NCBI GenBank assembly: GCA_019693395.1
Contig: JAAMXP010001179.1
Span: 64,320-88,819 of the forward strand
Length of the DNA stretch: 24,500 nucleotides
Reading direction: 5' to 3'
Origin: Ettlia oleoabundans
Taxonomy: Eukaryota; Chlorophyta; Chlorophyceae; Chlamydomonadales
In this document: piece by piece, positions 17,192 through 24,500 of the stretch
Layout: the number at the start of each line of letters is the position of its first letter
How positions within the stretch are numbered: the first letter of the stretch is position 1
The notes under the pieces: generated by a model
Seen by the model: the letters and a program-made list of their open reading frames with translations, nothing else
Told to the model about the DNA's origin: nothing
Database searches by the model: none
Made by a program: the position numbers and the translations under genes

Positions 17192-19871
17192 ATGCCGTTC
17201 TGGCCATCACCCCGCCCCAGCTGGCTGCAGCCTGCCCGGCAGCTCAGCACGCTGTTGGATCACTTCGGAGACTTGCCGCCGCAGGCAGCGCGACGGGTCG
17301 TTGTCACGGGCCTGGGCCTAGTCACTCCGCTGGGCGTTGGTGTGGCGGCAGTATGGGAGCGCCTGCTGGTTGGCGCTGTTGGTGTTCGCAGGCTAAAGGC
17401 AGAAGACTTGCCAGAGGTGTTACGCTGTATTGATATATGGCTTAAGTGCTGTTTTTGAATGATGCTGAGTTGGAACGCTGCCTGGTTGTGGTTGGAGCAT
17501 CCTTCATTGTGCAGCCTGGGCCATGTGCAACTGCTTGCCTTCAGCTCAATGTGCCTTCTCCTACCCTGCACCCACCCTTTGCAGGCCCACCGGGTAGTTC
17601 TTCCACAATTGCCATGCCAGGTGGTTGCTTGCGTGCCTCAGGAAGATCTGGGAAGTGTACCTTGGGCGGTGCATGAGGATCCGCGCCGCTCCGCCAAGTT
17701 CATGACTTATGCGCTCACTGCAGCAGCAGAGGTGTGTGTGAGTGGGCGTAACATAACTACAGTAATTTCGGTAAATTTTGTACCTTCTGGTATACAATTT
17801 TTCTTAAATAGAATCAAACCAAAGCTGAACCTGCACAGCCCCTGCCAGCTGCATGCCTGGTGCAGTTGAGGTCAAGCAATGCTGTTTTTCACACCCTGAT
17901 GTAATGCAACTGCCCCGCGGCCTGTTGTTCAGGCCTTGCAAGACTCGGGCTGGCAGCCAAAATCCAGCGAACAGCGGCGCTCCACAGGCGTGGCCATTGG
18001 CGCTGGCATGAGCTGTACCGCTGACATGGCAGATGCGGGGGTTCTTGTGGTGGGGCTGCTATCCTGCAGGAAACCCTGGCGCAAAACCTTCCTTGTGGCA
18101 ACCAGACAAGAGTGCTTGCAAACGTTTGCACCAGCATGAGTTGTCTACTGTGCTCCATTGATCATAAAGGATGCCCAGGTGTTTTTTACGCAGCCAATCT
18201 CATTGCCAACACCTGGTGCGCAGGCAGAGGGGAAGCTGCGCCGCCTCAGCCCCTTCTTTGTACCCAAAACTCTGGTCAACATGGCTGCGGGCGCAGTCAG
18301 CATAGCACACGGGTTGCAGGGCCCCAACCATGCTGTGGCCACCGCCTGCGCCACAGGGGCGCACGGCATTGGTGACGCCTTCAGGTATTCTGCGTGCTGC
18401 TAGGCCCCCGGCACCTGGCACTGCTATCTGGAACCCACGTGCTTCTATTGGGTATGCCATGTCTTGATCATTTGGCAGCGCAGCTGCTTGACTGTTGAGT
18501 GTTACCATGAAGGGTGCCGCTGCAATACGGACAAACAACACCATACTGTCTGCCTCACCCCACCCCATGCCCCTTACACCCTTTCCTGCCATGCAGCATG
18601 ATTCGCCGTGGGGATGCGGATGTGATGCTGGCCGGCGGCACCGAGTCTTGCATTGATGCTGTGGCCCTGGGCGGCTTTTGCCGCCTTAAGGCACTGGCAA
18701 CCCGATTCAACGAAGACCCTACCGCTGCTTCTCGCCCTTTTGACCGGGACAGAGACGGCTTTGTGATGGGGGAGGGTGCCGGGGTGCTGGTGTTGGAAGA
18801 GCTGCAGCACGCGCTGAGCCGCAGCGCACGCATCTACGGCGAGGTGAGCACATGCTCGTAAGTTGCTGGTGGTTCATGTTCAAGCAGGTAGCCTGGAAGA
18901 GCTGATTTCAATCCTGAATTTGCACGTGCATTGACTCGATTGCTCTTGTGGGTGCGGATTGGAGGGGGCAGCAAGCTAATGGCGGCAGCTGGCTGTTTGG
19001 GAACTGCGAAGTCCGAGCGGAGGCGACCCCTGCCATGTACTTCTTGGTGCTTGCTTTGCCTGCACGCTGCTGGTATGCTTTGCCTTTTTTCGTTCAATAT
19101 TGTCATTGTAGATCCATCTGCCTGTTGGTGCAGGTCAGGGGGTATGGGCTGTCTGGCGACGCCTTCCACATCACGCAACCCCCGCCTGACGGCATCGGCG
19201 CACAGCTAGCAATGCAGCGGGCGCTCCAGCAGGCGGGATTGCAGCCTGGGGACATCTGCTACGTAAACGCTCATGCCACATCCACACCTCAGGGTGGGCA
19301 ATCGTGGGGTCATTATCCGCCTGTTGGACGCCTGCCTGCCTGCCTTCCTGCCTGCCTGCCCGCCAGCCTGCCTTTACGTCAGTTTGACAAATATGCACAT
19401 CGGCCAGCATGCAAACCCAGCCTATATGACGTAGGCTGTAAGGGAGAAACAACAAAACTGCGTCCCGCTGCCCTGCCTCTGCTGCTGGTGAGCCTGTACG
19501 CTGCTGCCATGCCCGCACTTGCAGGCGACGACATTGAGCAGCGTGCTATTGCCGCTGTGTTTGGTGGGGCAGCCACTGCAGCTGCGGGTCCTGATGGCAG
19601 TCATCCAATGGCAGTTTCCTCCACGAAGGGGGCCACTGGACATCTGCTAGGTGCAGCAGGGGCAGTGGAAGCGATCTTTGCTGTGCTGGCGCTGCGGCAT
19701 GGCGTCGCACCTCCCACCGCCAACCTGACGAGCCCAGACCCTGCGCTTCTGGCCAATTTGGTGGCCGGGAACCCCTGCAGCTTGCCTGAAGGCCCAAAGG
19801 CGGTGCTGTCCAACAGCTTTGGCTTTGGGGGGACAAATGCTGCCCTCGTTTTTGCAACGGCACCATGTTGA
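17192..19871 (+). CDS. mtKAS: Mitochondrial-type 3-oxoacyl-[acyl-carrier-protein] synthase (KAS)
   Basis: Seven exons: 17192-17416, 17585-17731, 17933-18049, 18224-18384, 18597-18843, 19134-19293, 19525-19871; 467 residues. It condenses malonyl-ACP with acyl-ACP in type II fatty-acid synthesis. The sequence tracks plant mitochondrial KAS (Arabidopsis At2g04540 type): [118 protein letters not shown]. The Cys-His-His triad is complete: Cys205, His346 and His392, with Lys387. The first 30 residues ([20 protein letters not shown]) lack acids and contain Arg, fitting a mitochondrial presequence. The mitochondrial pathway supplies octanoate for lipoate. The exon 3 donor is placed after GVLV by homology and could be three bases earlier. 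A CTGC-rich repeat lies in intron 6. It is divergent from the TOBE gene and 238 bp upstream of the SAP30-like gene. Confidence 0.95.
19331..19373. repeat. CCTG/CTGC tetranucleotide repeat in KAS intron 6
   Basis: About ten imperfect CCTG units run through this intron segment, with interruptions CTTC and CCGCCAG. It is a simple-sequence repeat likely to vary in length between strains. Confidence 0.65.
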
Positions 19872-19984
19872 GGCAGGTGCTGGGGTAGGGTGCAGCACCC
19901 ACCTAGCTCAGAACTTGTTCGCTCGGCTCCCCTTGCGGCATTCGTCAGGTTTGTGGGATTTCAAGGCTGAGAAGCGTCGGGCGC

Positions 19985-20068
19985 ATGAAAGTCCAGCTGG
20001 ACGCGGGGGATGAAAAGGGCGCCAGGTCCGCCCGCTGGCTGCACTTGTTCGATTCTCCGATCGCTTGA
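19985..20068 (+). other. Upstream ORF in the SAP30-like 5' region
   Basis: A complete ATG-to-TGA frame of 27 codons begins MKVQLDAGDEKGARS and ends 41 bases before the predicted SAP30 start. If the transcript begins upstream of 19985 it would be met first by scanning ribosomes and could reduce SAP30 translation. The transcription start is not known. Confidence 0.35.
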
Positions 20069-20109
20069 TCCCGTCCTTTGCTATCAACCCATCTCATATA
20101 CAAGCAGCT

Positions 20110-21919
20110 ATGGTAACCCTGCTTCAGGATGTGGCCGCCTGGAGCCACGGCCTCAAGGGCGAGCAACCAGGCTTCTTTTTGCCGTCCTCGGCAGCTCTGC
20201 ACAACCCAGCAGAGCCTGACAGCGGCGGAGACAGCGAGAACGATAGCCTCGCGCTGCTTCCCAAGCGCACGGTGGGTTGGGCAGGATGTGGTTGCACAGC
20301 GGGTGCTGGAGCCGCGGCTGAGCGGGGCCCTATTTGCGAATAGGAATGCTCGATTGATTGCCGCGAGGTCCCGGGCGAGTGCGGCGCGCTTGCGGACAAT
20401 CTCATGGCCAAACGGCTCTCTCTGCTCCTTCCCCGCAGGTGGTCCGTATAGTGGGCAATGCTCGGACTTCGGGCCGTCTGATCGGGCAGACGGCCCTGGT
20501 AAAGCGCGCGGTGGGACTGGGCGGCTGGCACTGGCTGCAGGTGCGTGCGGGTCCCGCGGCAATCCGCCCTTACCTCCATAGCTTTCAACGTGTTTTGGGT
20601 TGCTATTGCGGCGATCGGGAGCCGCCGTGACACCGCTCTGCAAGCTTCACCCCCTTGCCGTGACCCCCGCGGGATAGGTACTGGTGCCCCTGCGGGCATG
20701 TGGCGCGCTCCAGACGCTGAAATATGTCGCAGAGGCGCCTTGGGCTGTATTCTGCCGTCCCGGCGCGGCTGTGCCACGGTCACGGAACATTGTCCGTCCT
20801 CAAGCCCCTCCCTGCAGGTTCTGCCAACTGGAGAGGAGGTCAAGCTGCAGCGCAACGCGCTGGAGGTGTTGGAGCGACCTAGCGGTAATGAGCAGGCAAG
20901 TATGGGGGCAACTGGCATCATCACAGGCATATTTGAGTGGCACGCGTGAGGCGGCGCCACCGCTGATAACGCCGCACCCTAAAAAAGTCACACCCCGCTC
21001 CATGCAGGACATGTCAGAGGAAGAAGAGGAGGAGCAGCGACGGCATCAGCAGCAACAACACCTGGCTGCCGCCCGTGGATATGCTTACGAGCCAGCTGAA
21101 CCACATGCAGAAGGCAAGGCATCCCCGCTGCGCACCGTGGATGTCTCACATCTGCCAAACATCCCCCGCGCCAACGCTTCGATTTTGAACCCCAATCTTG
21201 CCCTTCATGTGCCGATTGGGTTATTCTTCTGTCAAAATGATGAAACATTCCTTCCCGTGCCCGTTGTGTCCTGACATTTCCTGCCCTGCAGATCGTCCAC
21301 GTCCGCCGCGCCGGCCTCCATCAGCGCAGCCGCAGCTGCGATTTGAGGACAGCCTTGGACGCACCCGGCTTCACAGCGCACGCACTGGCACTGGCCAGCC
21401 CCGCATCAACCTCAACAAGCTGCAGACAGCGGCGCTGAAGCGGTATGGAGCGGTGTACCATCTGGTGAGCAGCCAGCTGCACCGCCGCTGATTCTCTTCA
21501 TGCTGTCATCTGGCATGCTGGCCCTTCTTGTCTGTTGATGCGCCTGCTACTTGCTATTCGTTTCCGGTCTGCCAGCATCCAGCACACCAAATCTGCCCTC
21601 GCTTCCCAAGCTTGCCTAATTCTGGCGTGTACCTGGGTGTGTGTGGTGGAGGTGGGGTGGGGGTTGGCGGGCACACTATCCCTTCCAGCATGGCTTTCTG
21701 ACAACTTTGGTTCCCGCCCTGCTGACCCAAAGACCATTAATCTCAATTGTTTGCTTGCGCTTATGCGTGCAGCCTGCGGCTGAGCAGCAGCAGGTGTCGC
21801 GGGATCAGCTGCTGGATGCTGTGTCTGAGCACTTTGCGGCGCAGCAGGTGGACGAGAGCGAGGTCATTGCCTGCTTCCTCAGCGCAGTGAAGCGGCACCG
21901 CATGGGCCTGCCACGGTAA
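20110..21919 (+). CDS. SAP30: SAP30-like subunit of the Sin3/histone deacetylase complex
   Basis: Six exons: 20110-20271, 20439-20540, 20818-20895, 21008-21113, 21292-21464, 21773-21919; 255 residues. SAP30 proteins bind Sin3 and stabilise the histone deacetylase corepressor in the nucleus. The C-terminal Sin3-binding region is clear: INLNKLQTAALKRYGAVYHL, then VSRDQLLDAVSEHFAAQQVD, ESEVIACFLSAVKRHR. The N-terminal half has VVRIVGNARTSGRLIGQTAL, GGWHWLQ and GEEVKLQRNALEVLERPSGN, matching the conserved N-terminal part of plant SAP30-like proteins. An acidic/Gln-rich linker (DMSEEEEEEQRRHQQQQH) separates the two. Introns 3 and 4 use GC donors in my model. Reading through intron 4 from exon 4 stays open to a TGA at 21272-21274, so intron retention would give a protein lacking the Sin3-binding region. 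The start is the ATG at 20110; a TTG at 20065 is not needed. It follows KAS in the same direction. Confidence 0.85.
20896..21007 (+). other. GC-AG intron 3 of the SAP30-like gene
   Basis: The donor is GAGCAG|GCAAGT, a perfect U1 match except for GC, and the acceptor is CCATGCAG. Both sides are phase 0. The nearest GT donor (GCG|GTAATG) would throw exon 4 out of frame. Confidence 0.6.
21114..21291 (+). other. Probable GC-AG intron 4 of the SAP30-like gene
   Basis: The acceptor CCCTGCAG at 21291 opens exon 5 with two bases of a codon. The donor must therefore leave one base. AGAAG|GCAAGG fits in phase and sequence; the in-phase GT alternatives (CGT at 21073, TGT at 21230) have poor consensus. 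Confidence 0.5.
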
Positions 21920-23280
21920 ACAAACCATCCTGCGGCAGCCCTCTCCCTCAGGGTATCTGGCATGCCGTGCTTCCAGGAAGGCGTGCCATTGAGAACAACA
22001 CAATGCACGCATGCCTGCCTGCCTGCCTACGATGGAGGGCTCTGCAGCTATCAGGCCTGCTTCAAACGGAATCGTCCGATTTCGTTTTCTTGGGCGCGGG
22101 GCGCTGGCGAAGCGCACTGCGAAATGGATCCTTTTGTCCTTACTCACTCACGGGGCTACGTTCAGCCTTGTTCCGTTCCCTGTCCGCACAACACCCTCGC
22201 GCTCCCCCTTACACTGGTTTTTTTCATAGCTGTTTCTTTGAATCACTGCAAAGGCCAACAGCTGCATACCATGCAGCGCTGCATGTTGACTTGCTTGCTG
22301 CCACAGGCTTCGCTGACGTGCAGTCATTTGCTGGCATGCAAGCCCTGACGCTTACCAGGTGGTCTTCCCCTGAGCAACTTCCTTTGCGTTTTCCCACCTC
22401 GGGGCACTGCCTCCCTTTTTGTTTTGACGCCTGACAGACAACACTACTTTTTACAGCTAACAGGAGCCTTTGACCTGCCTGGTTTGACTGACCTCACGAA
22501 CAAATTAACCAATCCCCCTTCGTGCATATGCAGTGTCAAGTTTGCCATGCTCTGTTCCGCCGGCGGCCATTTCCCGTCAGAATCCTTCTTTGGGGTGCTG
22601 GGCGTGCATGCTTCTCCTCTCGCACTGCAGACTAGAGTTTGCACGCATGCAACCCGCTTTCCCTGTCGTATTTGTCTCCCGACCTCTCTGATTAATTTAG
22701 CGCCAGCAGCCGCTGGCAGCAGATATGGTGCCTGTCAGTGCTGCTTCCACCCAACTGACCCCCCCAATGTCTCGTGTCCATACCACCATGTACACTATTG
22801 ACCTACCCAGCCGCGCGCGCTTGTGGGGTGACGCTGGCAGTTTTGGGCCTATTCAAATGCCTTGACCCCCACCCCACCCTACCCCCCCAGTACACACGCG
22901 CTAGCGCTTCCTCGCCATCGGCCACCTGCCTTTGTGCGCTCGGGCACTTCATATATGCTGCTGCCCACCAACCATGTGTCGCACAGCGCTTTCCTCCTGC
23001 TGAATGTCATGCAGCGCCTTCTGCGTTCTTGTGGGCATGTGGGGTGCGTGGCCCCTAGCCACATCCTCTTGACACATAGCAAGTGCTGCTTTGAAACAGA
23101 TGTATTGCATCAGATTCATGGGCTGTTGAAAGACGACATGCCATCCCTGTAATGCCCAATCACGGTTGAATAGTAGGACAGCACTAAACCGGATCCACAC
23201 CATGTAGGTTCATACTCAAAAAGATGCCTTGGCTGTGGTCAGGGTCGATTGAGCCGTTGATCTTTCAACAACCAGTGCCG
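21920..23280. other. Convergent 3' region, SAP30-like and TRAPPC13
   Basis: This 1.36-kb stretch between converging stops holds no frame with a recognisable domain. A TGTAA at 23148-23152 on the plus strand could end a SAP30 3' UTR of about 1.2 kb. A GCCT repeat lies at 22013-22028. A plus-strand frame around 22862-23152 is open but gives no family match that I know. Confidence 0.4.
23148..23152 (+). terminator. Candidate distal UGUAA poly(A) signal of SAP30
   Basis: This is the only TGTAA I found on the plus strand between the SAP30 stop and the TRAPPC13 stop. It would imply an unusually long 3' UTR; a non-canonical earlier site is possible. Confidence 0.3.
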
Positions 23281-24334
23281 TTAGGTATTGCTTTCCACAA
23301 AAAGCTCCACAGGGGCTAGCGTGCCGTACGGCTTGCTGTCCCGCTCGCCTGAAATTGACATCGCCGGCAGCGCTTGCTGCCCCGCTGTGAGTGCCAGCAT
23401 GCGCAGCTGGACCTCCAGCGTCTGACATGGAGCCAGCTCGTTAATCAACACTGCCTGAGGGCCATCCAGGCACACCACTGCTGCAACTCCTGCACCCGCA
23501 TCTCGTGCTGCCGCTGCAGCAGGCATTGGCGCTGACTGGGCGAGCGGTGAGAAGGAGGTCTGTCGGCTGGGGCTGGCGCTGCTGCTGCTGTGCCGGCTGG
23601 AGCTTGCGGTGCGTGAGGGGCTGCCAGATGATGGCGAGGCAGTACTTCCTGATGCAGCTGCCACAATCCTGATAGGCCCCATTGGCCGATCCGCATGGCT
23701 CTGCACCTTAAAAGTGGCGGCGAAGGGGACACCAACCGTCACCCGTGCTGGCAGGCGGGCCAAAGATAGGGTGACCTCTTTCTGGGCCTGCAGCAATAAA
23801 GGAACAGGGAGAAATGTTGCTGGGTCAGCTGGTGCTTGGGGCATGCCTTGAGATATGATATTCATCCCAGTGGTGGGAGTAACTCGGCCAACCTAGCAAC
23901 TAGTATCTGGTGGAATGTCGGATGAGAGCCAAACCAGCAGGTCTCTTTGAAGCGCACTACTAAGAGCTTGTGACTCAGCATGCTGTGGCCCTGTGACACT
24001 GCCATCCTCTGCACAGCGCAATTTTCGCGGCACGCCCCGGCAGTACGCGATTCAGGCTGTTGCCCTGCACCTGACCTGGTGTGCAAGGCTGATATGCTGA
24101 GTCTGCAACCGAGCCACCTCCCCCATTGGACCTCTCCAGCGAATCTCAATCTTCCCCAGCACGCCAGCGGCCTCTGCAACTGCTGCAGCAGCTGGCAACT
24201 TGAGAGGGCTGCTGCGGGGGCTGCTGCCCAGCGAACTCGCGAAGCCGCCTTCCACAGCAGAGGTATTTGTGAGGCGGAAGAGAACAGCAAACGCGCCCCC
24301 CTCTTGGATGAGAGGCAGGGAATGAATGTACGAG
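23281..24334 (-). CDS. TRAPPC13: TRAPP complex subunit 13, C-terminal part (5' end outside window)
   Basis: Two exons are visible: 24334-24076 and 23787-23281, about 254 residues to a TAA stop. The gene starts beyond the right edge; 24335-24500 is intron ending CTGTTTGTGCAG. TRAPPC13 is a subunit of TRAPP complexes, which act as GEFs for Rab GTPases in Golgi and endosome traffic and autophagy. The first exon reads GGAFAVLFRLTNTS, then LGKIEIRWRGPMGEVARLQT, matching the conserved 'LGKLDIVW...GE..RLQT' segment. The second has an immunoglobulin-like region VTVGVPFAATFKVQSHADRP, MGPIRI, then the C-terminal strand set QTLEVQLRMLALTAGQQALP and PYGTLAPVELFVES. A Ser/Ala/Pro-rich low-complexity block (GSTASPSSGSPSRTASSSRH and following) interrupts this domain and is probably a disordered loop. 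It converges with the SAP30-like gene. Confidence 0.85.
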
Positions 24335-24440
24335 CTGCACAAACAGAGGCACGTAGCAGGCTGGCTTGGATGAGTATGTTTGTTTCTTCCGAAGAGTGCG
24401 GGTGGTTTTGTTTTTATTGGAATGAGTGGTTCCGTGTCAA

Positions 24441-24480
24441 TGCAGTAATGGGTGTGTAAATGCAGTACTGGGTGTGTAGG
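24441..24480. repeat. Two-copy 20-bp direct repeat in a TRAPPC13 intron
   Basis: TGCAGTAATGGGTGTGTAAA is followed directly by TGCAGTACTGGGTGTGTAGG, three mismatches in 20. It lies in the intron at the right edge of the window; more copies could continue outside. Confidence 0.65.
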
Positions 24481-24500
24481 CGACGTGCGGGCTTCATGCG

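Noticed and set aside
20041..20062. TTCGATTCTCC resembling a tRNA T-loop
   Set aside because: No matching acceptor, D or anticodon stems could be found around it.
19945..20643. 232-codon minus-strand open frame across the SAP30 5' half
   Set aside because: It is antisense to exons 1-2 and the introns of a gene with clear homology, has an Arg/Pro/Ser-rich shadow composition and shows no domain.
20124..20960. 278-codon minus-strand open frame
   Set aside because: It overlaps SAP30 exons 1-3 in antisense and has no recognisable motif; long antisense frames are common in GC-rich coding DNA.
22862..23152. Plus-strand frame ending near the distal TGTAA
   Set aside because: It lacks a good start context and any family resemblance; a 3' UTR explanation is simpler.

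Overview
The window looks like a gene-dense stretch of the nuclear genome of a green alga. Chlorophyta is likely and Trebouxiophyceae-like is possible, but the genus cannot be told from sequence alone. The reasons are: almost every gene is broken by many 50-450 bp GT-AG introns with pyrimidine-rich TGCAG acceptors; coding sequence is Ala-, Gln- and Gly-rich; UGUAA, the usual green-algal poly(A) signal, lies downstream of several stops; and the gene set is plant-type (plastid-targeted-looking ClpS-like protein, SKIP16-type F-box protein, plant-type mitochondrial KAS, V-ATPase H). There are no operons, insertion sequences, CRISPR arrays, rRNA or tRNA genes that I can see.

Layout, left to right: (-) 330-3184 tandem universal-stress protein; (+) 3482-4187 ClpS-like protein; (-) 5047-8415 F-box/SUKH/ApaG protein; (-) 9125-10897 two-RRM RNA-binding protein; (+) 11778-14683 V-ATPase subunit H; (-) 15354-16065 unrecognised protein; (-) 16552-16923 TOBE/Mop-domain protein, probably frameshifted; (+) 17192-19871 mitochondrial-type beta-ketoacyl-ACP synthase; (+) 20110-21919 SAP30-like Sin3/HDAC subunit; (-) 23281-24334 the 3' part of TRAPPC13, whose 5' end lies outside the window. 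Divergent pairs that may share promoters are USP/ClpS, RRM/V-ATPase H and TOBE/KAS. Convergent pairs are ClpS/F-box, V-ATPase H/unrecognised and SAP30/TRAPPC13.

Exon models were built by hand: I required phase-consistent splice sites and continuity of the recognised domains. The genes are housekeeping functions (protein turnover, RNA binding, vacuolar acidification, mitochondrial fatty-acid synthesis, chromatin, membrane traffic) with no evident joint pathway. I did not find an exotic multigene system. The observations most worth a second look are a high share of GC-AG introns (4 of about 42), the TOBE/Mop gene with an apparent one-base frameshift and a hairpin just before its start, a ClpS-like adaptor with altered N-degron-pocket residues, and the unrecognised 206-residue protein.
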